NCBI RefSeq assembly: GCF_913774285.1
Contig: NZ_CAJYHX010000032.1
Coordinates: forward strand, 41,744-105,743
DNA from: an uncultured Sphingomonas sp.
Lineage (GTDB): Bacteria; Pseudomonadota; Alphaproteobacteria; Sphingomonadales; Sphingomonadaceae
Direction of reading: 5' to 3'
DNA: 64,000 bases
Part shown: piece after piece, positions 45,504-53,133 of the stretch
Numbering within the stretch: the first letter of the stretch is position 1
Layout of the letters: each line of letters starts with the position of its first letter
Made by a program: the position numbers and the translations under genes
Notes under the pieces: model-generated
Told to the model about the DNA's origin: nothing
Seen by the model: only the letters and a program-made list of their open reading frames with translations
The model's database searches: none

Positions 45504-45527
45504 TATTTATTCCTGGGAAAATAAATA
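45504..45527. promoter_or_regulatory. Candidate ROK-regulator operator between TonB receptor and ROK gene
   Basis: TATTTATT-N8-AATAAATA, a perfect 8-bp inverted repeat with an 8-base spacer, in an AT-rich patch within otherwise GC-rich DNA. Mlc/NagC-type ROK repressors bind AT-rich arms of this geometry. It lies 37 bp before the ROK ATG and 64 bp before the receptor ATG. Confidence 0.55.
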
Positions 45528-45563
45528 GCAGCGCAGGCATCCAGCGGGTAACGGCTACCGAAG

Positions 45564-46697
45564 ATGAGACATCCGCCAATCACCCTGCTTGACGAAGAGA
45601 AGCGGCTGCTCTGGCAGCTGCGCACCCACGGCGCCCAGTCGCGCAGCGCGCTGGCGGAAACGCTGCAGCTCAGCAACGCCACGGTCTCGAAGCTGACCAG
45701 GGCACTGATCGGCCAGGCACTGGTCGAGGAGCTGCCCGCCGCGCCGCTCGCCGGGCGCGGGCGCCCGACCGTGCCGCTGCGCATCTCGCCGGCGGGGGGC
45801 TATGCGGTGGGCGTCGCGATCTATGCCGGGCTGCTGGAACTCGCGTTGGTCGATTATGCGGGCGGCGTTGTGTCGCTCACCTCGGAGAAGATTGCCCCCA
45901 CCGATGCGCCTTCCTTCGCCCGGCATGTCGATCGCCGGATCCACGAACTCGCCATCGAGCATCGCCTGCTCGGCAGCCGGCTCTACGGCGTCGGGTTCAG
46001 CGTGCCCGGCCCGGCCCTGTCGCGCGACGGCAATCGCTGGCATGTCGTCCGTAACCTGCCCGGCTGGAAGGATGCGCCGCTGCGGACGATTTTCGAGGAG
46101 GCGCTGCGGCTGCCGGTGTGGATCGAGAATGACGCGACCGCCGCGGCACTCGCCGAATATTATCTGGGCGGGCTGATTCAGCGCTGCACCACGGCGGTGG
46201 TGCTCCTCCTCGGCCACGGCGTCGGCGCGGGGATCGTCCATGAAGGGCGGCTGATGCGCGGCGAATCGGGCGGGGCGGGGGAGATCGGCATGTTCTACCC
46301 CGGCGACCGGCCCCGCCCGACGACGCTCGACCTGATCGCGACGCTGCAGGCGGCGGGGTGCCCGGTGCAATCGCTCGCGGATTTCGAAGAGGCAATTCGC
46401 GGCTATGAAAGGCTCGTCGAAGGCTGGCAGGAGCGCGCCGCCGACCAACTGCTCCAGACGATCAACTCGGCGCTGGCCTGGCTCGATCCCGGCGCGATCC
46501 GGCTGATGAGCCCGCTGCCCGCGCCGATCATGCACGGCTTGGCCGAGCGGCTGAACCGCGGCGCGATCACATGGGGGGATCATGTCGCGACCAGCGAGCG
46601 CGGACGCTATCCGATCGAGATCTCGCAGCTGGGTGGCGCCGGTTCGGCGCTGGGCGCCGCGCTATTGCCGATCCACGCTTCGATCGCGCGCATCTGA
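45564..46697 (+). CDS. ROK family transcriptional regulator (NagC/XylR type)
   Basis: A 377-residue repressor with an N-terminal winged helix-turn-helix (LLWQLRTHGAQSRSALAETLQLSNATVSKLTRAL) and a ROK sugar-kinase-like domain. The ATP-like motif is VGVAIYAGLLELALVDYAGG, the ROK acidic motif WIENDATAAALAEYY, and a GHGVGAGIV loop follows. The typical zinc motif CxCGxxGCxE is absent (the region reads GARGES-like, GEIGMFYPG), which is common in regulators that lost kinase activity. It likely senses the sugar brought in by the divergent TonB receptor and controls both directions through the 45504 site. The next gene, a sugar isomerase, follows 76 bp later. Confidence 0.92.
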   Translation: MRHPPITLLDEEKRLLWQLRTHGAQSRSALAETLQLSNATVSKLTRALIGQALVEELPAAPLAGRGRPTVPLRISPAGGYAVGVAIYAGLLELALVDYAGGVVSLTSEKIAPTDAPSFARHVDRRIHELAIEHRLLGSRLYGVGFSVPGPALSRDGNRWHVVRNLPGWKDAPLRTIFEEALRLPVWIENDATAAALAEYYLGGLIQRCTTAVVLLLGHGVGAGIVHEGRLMRGESGGAGEIGMFYPGDRPRPTTLDLIATLQAAGCPVQSLADFEEAIRGYERLVEGWQERAADQLLQTINSALAWLDPGAIRLMSPLPAPIMHGLAERLNRGAITWGDHVATSERGRYPIEISQLGGAGSALGAALLPIHASIARI

Positions 46698-46773
46698 GAA
46701 CAGCCACGATGAATTAGATGACAAATCCGACGCATCGCCTATCCTCGACCGAAACCAAAGGAGGGGGATTGCA

Positions 46774-47613
46774 ATGATCACGCGGCGCGGACTGATGGCT
46801 TCGTCTCTCGCGACCTGGGCGCTGTCGGCCGTGCCAGCCTGCTCGGCGCCCGCCGGACGGCTCAAGCAGTCGGTGAGCCGCTGGTGCTATCAGGACATCC
46901 CGCTCGACACGCTGTGTGCCGCCGCCGCCAGCATGGGCCTGCAAGGTATCGATCTGCTCGAACCCGCCGATTATGAGACGCCGCGCCGCTATGGCCTGCG
47001 CTGCACCATGGGCTATGCCGACCCGGGCATGACGATCGCGCACGGCCTCAACCGCCGCGAGCATCACGCGGCGTTCGAGCAGGCCTTCCGCACCGGCATC
47101 CCGCAGGCGGCCAAGGCCGGCGTGCCCAACGTCATCGCCTTTTCCGGCAACCGCCAGGGCATGTCCGACGCGGAAGGGGCGGAGAACACCATCGCCGGGC
47201 TGAAGCGGCTCGCGCCGATCGCCGAGGACCATGATGTGACGATCTGCGTCGAGCTGCTCAACAGCAAGCGCGACCATCACGATTACATGGCCGACCACAC
47301 CGCCTGGGGGGTGCAGGTCGCCAAGGAAGTCGGCTCGCCGCGGGTAAAGCTGCTCTACGACATCTACCATATGCAGATCATGGAGGGCGACCTGATCGCC
47401 ACGATCCGCGAGAGCCTCCCCTGGATCGGCCATTTCCACACCGGCGGGGTGCCCGGCCGCCACAATCTCGACGACACGCAGGAAGTCGACTGGCACGCGG
47501 TGGCGAAGAGCGTCGCCGATCTCGGCTTCCAGGGCTATTTCGCCCACGAGTTCATGCCGACCGGCGACCCGCTAACCGCGCTCGCCCAGGCGGTGCGCAC
47601 CTGTACCGTCTGA
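46774..47613 (+). CDS. Hydroxypyruvate isomerase-like TIM-barrel sugar isomerase, Tat signal
   Basis: A 279-residue xylose-isomerase-like TIM barrel. Catalytic glutamates are visible in ICVELLNSKRDHH and YFAHEFMPTGDP, with metal ligands in LLYDIYHMQIMEGD and HFHTGGVPGRH, as in hydroxypyruvate isomerase (Hyi) and related 3-keto sugar epimerases. A Tat-like signal (ITRRGLMASSLATWALSA) makes it an exported member, a version frequent in sphingomonads. The ATG at 46774 has GGAGGGGG just upstream. Same strand as the ROK gene and likely in its regulon. Substrate unresolved. Confidence 0.88.
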   Translation: MITRRGLMASSLATWALSAVPACSAPAGRLKQSVSRWCYQDIPLDTLCAAAASMGLQGIDLLEPADYETPRRYGLRCTMGYADPGMTIAHGLNRREHHAAFEQAFRTGIPQAAKAGVPNVIAFSGNRQGMSDAEGAENTIAGLKRLAPIAEDHDVTICVELLNSKRDHHDYMADHTAWGVQVAKEVGSPRVKLLYDIYHMQIMEGDLIATIRESLPWIGHFHTGGVPGRHNLDDTQEVDWHAVAKSVADLGFQGYFAHEFMPTGDPLTALAQAVRTCTV

Positions 47614-47623
47614 GCGCAGCCAC

Positions 47624-49186
47624 CTAGCGGGGCGGGGCGGTTGCAGCGGCCTGCGGCTTTTCGCCGATCACGCGATCGAGCCAATCCCCCACCAGCGCCA
47701 CCAGCCGGGGCGAGCCCGCATTGGGGCCCAGCCTGGCCACTTCCTCCTCGCCGCCGGTGACCGCGCCTTCCTGGAACCAGTGGCTCAGCCCGTCGAGCAC
47801 CACCACCGACCCGCGCGGATTGGCGGCGAGCGCCTTGCGCGCGTCCGCCGCTTCGACCGACGCCACCACCAGCGGATCCTTTTCGGCGAAGACGGCGAGC
47901 ACCGGCATCTGCAGCGTCTTGAGATCGGACGCGGAGCGGAGCTTGTCCGCTCGCCAGACTTCCTCGGTATCGATCCTCGCGAGCGCGCCTTCGGCCAGCG
48001 GCCGGGGAAAGCCCGCGGCCTCGAACCGCGCGATCACCTCGGCGCGGCGCTGTGCGATCGTGGCCGCATCCTTGCGGTCGGCACGCGCCTGGAGCAGCGC
48101 CAGGGCCGCATCCGCCGCAGGCTCGGCGACCGTCTGCGGCCGACCGGCGGCGCGCATCTGGCTGAGCATGGCCTGGCGGAGATAGGGCAGGCCATCGCCT
48201 ACCGAGCCCGCGAGCGTGACCACCGCCGCGATCGTCGGGTCGGCCGCGGCAACCGCAGGCGCGATCACACCGCCCTGGCTATGGCCGATCAGCACGATGC
48301 GGCGGCCGTCGATCGCCGGAGTGCGGCGCATCGTCGCCACCGCCGCTTTAGCGTCCGCGGTCAGCCTTTCGACGTCCTCCTTGTAGATGCCGGTCGACTG
48401 GCCGATGCCGCGCTTGTCATATTCCAGCGCCGCGATGCCGTGCGCCGTCAGGCGCCGGATGATTTCCGTGTAGCCACCACGACCGTTAGGACCATGCCCC
48501 TGGAGCAGGATCGCGAGGGGGTAGGGCGCATGGCCGGCCCCCGCAGGCAGGTGAAGCGTGCCCGCCAGCGTCACGCCCGGCTCGGAGGCGATGCGCACGT
48601 CGGTCGCCACCTCGGAGGGGCGGAAGGCGGCGAAGGCGCGCGCGATGTCGGCCTTGCCCGGCATGCCGCGCAGGAAAGCAACAGGGCCCAGCGCGACCGC
48701 CGCACCCGCTTTTCCCAACGGCACCGACAGGTTTTGCGACTTCGCCGCGAAGGCTGCCGGCGCCGTACCCTGCACCGACACAGGCTGCCAGCGCGTGGTC
48801 AAGCGGCGCTCGGCGGTCCCGAACCGGACATAGCCGGGTGCGCCGCCCTGCAGCCCTACCGTCAAGCGAACCGGTCGTGTCGCACGCGCCCAGAACACCG
48901 CGGTCACTTGCTCTCCCGCCGCAATCGCGTCGGGGATCGGCATGGTGGCGCCGCTCGACCAGGCCGCCGTCGGGTGCGGGTCGGGTTGTACAACGAGGAC
49001 GCCGTACCCGGGCACCGCGCTCTCGCGCTGGTGGCGGTAGGACGCCCCCCATATCGCCCACTCGCTGGTGCCGAGCGTCCGATCCTGGATCTGCGCACGT
49101 GCCGGACACGCTGCGAGCAGGACCATGGCGGCAACCGCCATGGCGCGTGTCCGCGCCTTCGAGAAAGCTGCCTTCAGACTGATCAT
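47624..49186 (-). CDS. Secreted alpha/beta hydrolase, serine-aminopeptidase/acyl-esterase like
   Basis: A 520-residue exported protein. The signal (SKARTRAMAVAAMVLLAACPARA) includes a possible lipobox. Residues about 30-210 form a separate beta domain of unknown type, followed by an alpha/beta-hydrolase core: ILLQGHGPNGRGGYTEII (oxyanion region), LEYDKRGIGQSTG, VLIGHSQGGVIAPAVAAADP with the nucleophile Ser, VFAEKDPLV with the acid and LDGLSHWFQ with the His. The layout matches acyl-esterase/peptidase proteins with an N-terminal beta domain. It stands alone, 10 bp convergent with the isomerase. Confidence 0.85.
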   Translation of the reverse strand: MISLKAAFSKARTRAMAVAAMVLLAACPARAQIQDRTLGTSEWAIWGASYRHQRESAVPGYGVLVVQPDPHPTAAWSSGATMPIPDAIAAGEQVTAVFWARATRPVRLTVGLQGGAPGYVRFGTAERRLTTRWQPVSVQGTAPAAFAAKSQNLSVPLGKAGAAVALGPVAFLRGMPGKADIARAFAAFRPSEVATDVRIASEPGVTLAGTLHLPAGAGHAPYPLAILLQGHGPNGRGGYTEIIRRLTAHGIAALEYDKRGIGQSTGIYKEDVERLTADAKAAVATMRRTPAIDGRRIVLIGHSQGGVIAPAVAAADPTIAAVVTLAGSVGDGLPYLRQAMLSQMRAAGRPQTVAEPAADAALALLQARADRKDAATIAQRRAEVIARFEAAGFPRPLAEGALARIDTEEVWRADKLRSASDLKTLQMPVLAVFAEKDPLVVASVEAADARKALAANPRGSVVVLDGLSHWFQEGAVTGGEEEVARLGPNAGSPRLVALVGDWLDRVIGEKPQAAATAPPR

Positions 49187-49211
49187 GCACCGCTCCCAAG
49201 CTACCGGGGGG

Positions 49212-49844
49212 TCAGCACCCCTCTTGCAAAAAGTCGTGCGCCGCATGCCACCGCGCGAGCACCGTCACGGCGGCGAGCTCGAACGCGAGGACAAGTGCCG
49301 GCTGCAGGATCGCGGCAACGTTCAGCGCCGCACAGGCCGTAACGAGCAGCAGCGTCGTCATGGTCGCCGCACCGATGCAGGCGGTGGTCGCAACACGCCG
49401 CCAATCCTGCTCCAGCACCCACCATGCAAGGGGCACATGGCACGCGGCAAGCTGCAGCATGGCGAGCGTCAACGCCGGCGCGATCGCTTGCGAACCGGCG
49501 TTGAGCAGGGACCCATCAGGTCCGCTGCCGGAAATCAGGCCCGCCAGCCCGCCGCGTCCCTCGACAAACGGAAGTCCGTATAGCGCGGCCAAGAGCAGTA
49601 CCGCCGACACCGGAAGAAACAGCCCGAACGCAACGCCGTAGCGCGCCAGTGCGGACCTGCCCTCCCGATGCTGCGGCAGGGTTCGCCACGCCGCAGCCAG
49701 GCAACCGAGCGCGAAGCGCAGCGGCCGCCGGTCGTCTTGGGCCGCGTCGAGCTCGCCCACCATCGCCTCTGCCCAGGCCCTGCGGTGCGCGCCGAGGCTT
49801 TGCACCGCCAGCGCCAAGATCCATCGGGACAGGACCCGGGTCAT
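49212..49844 (-). CDS. Membrane protein of a PadR pair
   Basis: A 210-residue protein with about four transmembrane helices (YGVAFGLFLPVSAVLLLAALYG, AIAPALTLAMLQLAAC, VATTACIGAATMTTLLLVTAC, AAILQPALVLAFELAAVTVLA). The first 60 residues are cytoplasmic and basic (WILALAVQSLGAHRRAWAEAMVGELDAAQDD), a style seen in proteins controlled by PadR repressors. Start 49844 overlaps the PadR stop (ATGA), so it is coexpressed with and probably regulated by PadR. Family not recognised. Confidence 0.72.
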   Translation of the reverse strand: MTRVLSRWILALAVQSLGAHRRAWAEAMVGELDAAQDDRRPLRFALGCLAAAWRTLPQHREGRSALARYGVAFGLFLPVSAVLLLAALYGLPFVEGRGGLAGLISGSGPDGSLLNAGSQAIAPALTLAMLQLAACHVPLAWWVLEQDWRRVATTACIGAATMTTLLLVTACAALNVAAILQPALVLAFELAAVTVLARWHAAHDFLQEGC

Positions 49845-50143
49845 GCCGGGAACCGCGCGCCGCCCGGCGCGCTCCCCACTGCTGCGCATTCGCGCGCCAG
49901 TGCTACGCCCTTCGCGGTCAGCCGATAGGCGTGGCGGGGCGGGCGCCCTGCCTGCTCGGGCGCACGCCATTCGGCCTCGACCAGCCCCTGATCGGTCATG
50001 CGCATCAACAGGGGATAGACCGTGCCAGAGAGCAGCCCGGTGGCCTTCATCAGCTCATAGCCGTGCCACCACTGGGGTGCACGGCCGGCGAGCGCCGCCA
50101 GCAATTTCAGCATCTGTGGGGAAGGGCGGCGGTTGCGCGGCAT
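49841..50143 (-). CDS. PadR family transcriptional regulator
   Basis: A 100-residue winged helix-turn-helix protein: MLKLLAALAGRAPQWWHGYELMKATGLLSGTVYPLLMRMTDQGLVEAEW with the recognition helix GTVYPLLMRM and a beta wing RHAYRLTAKG. It is short, belonging to the class without a C-terminal dimerisation domain. The pair with a membrane protein, translated from the same message, is a common PadR arrangement that senses envelope stress or phenolics. A palindrome lies just upstream. Confidence 0.88.
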   Translation of the reverse strand: MPRNRRPSPQMLKLLAALAGRAPQWWHGYELMKATGLLSGTVYPLLMRMTDQGLVEAEWRAPEQAGRPPRHAYRLTAKGVALARECAAVGSAPGGARFPA

Positions 50144-50155
50144 CGGCTGAATACG

Positions 50156-50163
50156 ACATATGT
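50156..50163. promoter_or_regulatory. Candidate PadR operator and promoter
   Basis: The palindrome ACATATGT lies 13 bp upstream of the PadR ATG, downstream of a TTGACA-like -35 (minus strand, 50178-50173). PadR operators typically contain ATGT/ACAT half sites, so autorepression fits. The site is short and would be weak evidence alone. Confidence 0.35.
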
Positions 50164-50347
50164 AGACTTAACTGTCAAGCGATTGTGTTTTCCGGACCCA
50201 AGCAAGCTGGGAGTGACGTCGGCTAGATCGCGACCTGGCCTGGCCGTGGCGGGGCCGGCACGGGCGCAAGAGAGGAGAGGGAAAGAGAGGCGCGGTAGTC
50301 CAATGGTCCTATAATGGGTGAAGCGCGCCTTCCGCGCCGGGAGGACG

Positions 50348-52747
50348 ATGCGAGCAGGCGCGATCATAATTGGTGTGGCGTTTCTGATCGCAGCGCCTGC
50401 CTGCGCGGAGGTATCGTTTGCTGAGCAGCAGGTAGCGCGCGCGATCGACCGCATGTTCGCCGACCCCAAGACTGCGCTGGCTGCCGCGCAAGCTGCCCAG
50501 GGCGCCGCGAAGATGGGGCCCGTGCCGCCCCCCCTCGCTGCCAAGGCCCGCTGGCTCGAAGGCGAGGCACTGTCACGGCTGGATCGTGATGCCGAGGCCG
50601 AACCGTTGATCGCGCGCACCTTGGAGGAGGTGCGAATCCGCTGGCCCAATTCGCGTCTCCATGCCGACCTGCTGATGACCTGGGGCGGCATCCAGCAGAA
50701 TCGCAGTCACGCCGCCGCCGCGCTGGATGCTTTTCAGCAGGCGCATAACCTGTTCCGCAGCCTGCACGCGCCGCGCAAGCAGGCCATCGCGCTCGTGATG
50801 ATCGCCAGTCTCTACAACCGCGCCCGCGACAACGAGTCGGCGCTCCGCTATTTCCAGGCGGCGCTGGACGTCGATTCCGGCGATCGCAACCTGCGCATGT
50901 CGATCTTCAACAATCGCGGCAACGCGCTGCTCGACATGGATCGCCCTGGCGCCGCCATCCGCGAATATCAACAGGCGCTTGCGCTCGCGACCGCATCTGG
51001 CGAGCCTGGACTGAAGGTGCCCATCCTCAACAATCTCGCCCGCACGGCGCTGAAGCAGGGCAAGCTCGCCTCCGCACGACGCTACAGCGACGCCGCCGCG
51101 GTCGCGAGCCCCGGTCACAGTTCCGAATATGACGGCAGCCTCCACGCATTGCGGGGGCAGATCGCGCTCAGGCGCGGCTTGATAGGCGACGCGGTGACGG
51201 AAATCGACGCTGCGTTCGCGCATATCAGCGATGTCAGTTCCCCCGTCTGGCGTGAGGTGCACGAGGCTGCGGTCGACATCTATACCCGAGCCGGCCGGCC
51301 CGCCGATGCGCTGGCGCACCTCAAGGCGCTGAAGCGGATCGACGACGAAGTGACGAAGATCGCAACGGACACCAATACCGCCCTGCTCGCCGCCCGGTTC
51401 GATGCGACCAACCAGCAGCTCCGCATCGAGAAGCTGCGCACCAACGAGGCCAATCAGCGCGCCCGATTTGCCCGCGATCGCGCGCTGTTCCAGCTGCTGC
51501 TGGTCGGTGGGATGCTGTTCGTCGCGGTTGGAGGGGCAGCACTGCTCGCCTTCGCGCTGGTGCACATCCACCGCAGCCGCCGGGAAGTGCGGATCGCCAA
51601 TCGCGACCTCGCCGCCAGCAATGCCGAGCTCGGCAAGGCGCTCGCCGCCAAGCGCGAGTTTCTGGCCACCACCAGCCACGAGTTCCGGACCCCGCTCAAC
51701 GGCATCCTGGGTATGAGCGAAGTGCTGCTTGCGGACTCCACGCTTGGCGAAGAGGCTCGCGCGCGGGTCGCGGTGCTGCAAGACGCCGGCCGCTCGATGC
51801 AGAACCTGGTCAACGATGTGCTCGACATGGCCTCGCTCGACAGCGGCAAGATCGCGCTGGAACACGCGCCGTTCGGACTGCGCGCGCTGATCGAGAACGT
51901 CGCCCAGCGCTGGGCAGTCGAAGCGGCGCAGCGCGGACTGGCGTTCACGTTGAACTGCGCCGACTGCCCCCAGACGCTGACCGGTGACTCGCGAAAGATC
52001 GGCCAGATCATTCACCATCTCCTCTCAAACGCGGTCAAGTTCACCCACGAGGGTGGCGTTGCGCTTACCGCCTCCTCCCTGGACGGGCAGCCTGGCGCCG
52101 AGATTGTCGTGGCGGATACCGGCATCGGTATCGCGGCGGAACAGCAGGTGCTCGTTTTCGGCAAGTTCTACCAAGTCGATGGCGGCACCACGCGCGCGCA
52201 TAGCGGCATCGGCGTCGGATTGGCGCTAGCGCGCACCTTTGCCACGGCGATGGGCGGCACCCTCACGGTCGAGAGCGCGCTCGGAGCCGGCGCAATCTTT
52301 CGACTGCGCCTGCCGGAGGGCGCATCGGCCTCGGCGGCGGAGATCGAAGCAGCTCGGCCGCTCACGGGGCAGAGGTTACTTCTTGTCGAAGCTAACCCGC
52401 TTGCGCGCGCCATGACGCTGCATGCTTTGCTGCAGGCCGGGTTCGTAGTGGATGCCGTGGACTCGGCAGATGTTGCACTTACGCACCTCATGACTCGTGC
52501 TACCGATCTGATGCTTGTCACCGCGGACCTCGCATCAGCGGCGGATCTGGCGGCATTGTTGGCCGCTGCGCGCAGACGGGAGGTCGTCACCACCGTCCTC
52601 TTCGACCCCGGCAATGCCATCGGCGCTCCAACGCTCGAGGCCGCCGACTTGCATCAGTACGTTGCGAAGCCGGTCACGATGGGAGCGCTCATTCAACGGC
52701 TGCGGCACCCCGTGGGCCAGGCCGCCGGGATGACTGCTTGGCATTGA
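50348..52747 (+). CDS. TPR hybrid sensor histidine kinase with degenerate receiver
   Basis: A 799-residue exported-anchored kinase. After a signal (MRAGAIIIGVAFLIAAPACA), residues about 25-340 form TPR-like repeats (ALRYFQAALDVDSGDRNLRMS, AIREYQQALALATASG) outside, then one membrane helix (LLLVGGMLFVAVGGAALLAFALV), a coiled segment and HisKA with His444 in ATTSHEFRTPLNGIL, and HATPase (HHLLSNAVKF, VVADTGIGIA, SGIGVGLALA). A C-terminal receiver-like domain starts at about 675, but the acidic pair is reduced to Glu681-Ala682 and Thr725 occupies the phosphoacceptor position, although the Lys (VAKPVT) remains. It is probably a pseudo-receiver. Start 50348 follows GGGAGGA. Signal unknown. Confidence 0.87.
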   Translation: MRAGAIIIGVAFLIAAPACAEVSFAEQQVARAIDRMFADPKTALAAAQAAQGAAKMGPVPPPLAAKARWLEGEALSRLDRDAEAEPLIARTLEEVRIRWPNSRLHADLLMTWGGIQQNRSHAAAALDAFQQAHNLFRSLHAPRKQAIALVMIASLYNRARDNESALRYFQAALDVDSGDRNLRMSIFNNRGNALLDMDRPGAAIREYQQALALATASGEPGLKVPILNNLARTALKQGKLASARRYSDAAAVASPGHSSEYDGSLHALRGQIALRRGLIGDAVTEIDAAFAHISDVSSPVWREVHEAAVDIYTRAGRPADALAHLKALKRIDDEVTKIATDTNTALLAARFDATNQQLRIEKLRTNEANQRARFARDRALFQLLLVGGMLFVAVGGAALLAFALVHIHRSRREVRIANRDLAASNAELGKALAAKREFLATTSHEFRTPLNGILGMSEVLLADSTLGEEARARVAVLQDAGRSMQNLVNDVLDMASLDSGKIALEHAPFGLRALIENVAQRWAVEAAQRGLAFTLNCADCPQTLTGDSRKIGQIIHHLLSNAVKFTHEGGVALTASSLDGQPGAEIVVADTGIGIAAEQQVLVFGKFYQVDGGTTRAHSGIGVGLALARTFATAMGGTLTVESALGAGAIFRLRLPEGASASAAEIEAARPLTGQRLLLVEANPLARAMTLHALLQAGFVVDAVDSADVALTHLMTRATDLMLVTADLASAADLAALLAAARRREVVTTVLFDPGNAIGAPTLEAADLHQYVAKPVTMGALIQRLRHPVGQAAGMTAWH

Positions 52748-53133
52748 AGATCTTTCGATCGACGGCAAATGTTTCGAGGATCGCACGGGCGAGACTTCCC
52801 TCCGCGTTCATATTTGGCCTGAACGCGGTCTGCCGGCTTCGGGCAGCAGCCGGCCAATGCCGGTCGTCCGGGCCGCCCCACCGCGAGCGTCTGCTCACGA
52901 CGGAGGCTGCCGTTGATCCGTGTCGAAACAACCGCACCCAAGGCGCGTACTTCAGAGGAAGGCTTGCTCCTCCCAATAGCTTCCGCGCAGGCGTTAACGC
53001 CTCCGGCAAACCCGGCGGAACTGATTCCGCCGCCAAGGGCCGCCGATCTGCAAAGCGCGGGTGGACCGCCCAAATTTCAGGCAGACAAATGTTAAGGGCT
53101 TGACCGTAGGACTGCGCGACGACCGAAGAGGTT
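52748..53133. other. 386-bp intergenic region, no confident gene
   Basis: Between two plus-strand signalling genes. A TTG-started 60-codon frame at 52913 (Pro/Ala rich, ending PPKFQADKC) and other short frames are unsupported. The region probably contains the promoter of the GGDEF/EAL gene. I saw no operator or terminator. Confidence 0.5.

Noticed and set aside
49201..49443. Minus-strand frame over the end of the PadR-linked membrane protein
   Set aside because: Out of frame with the real membrane protein and of low-complexity Arg/Ala composition.
52913..53095. 60-codon TTG-started frame in the kinase/GGDEF spacer
   Set aside because: No ribosome-binding site, no recognised family and Pro/Ala bias that can arise in GC-rich spacer DNA.
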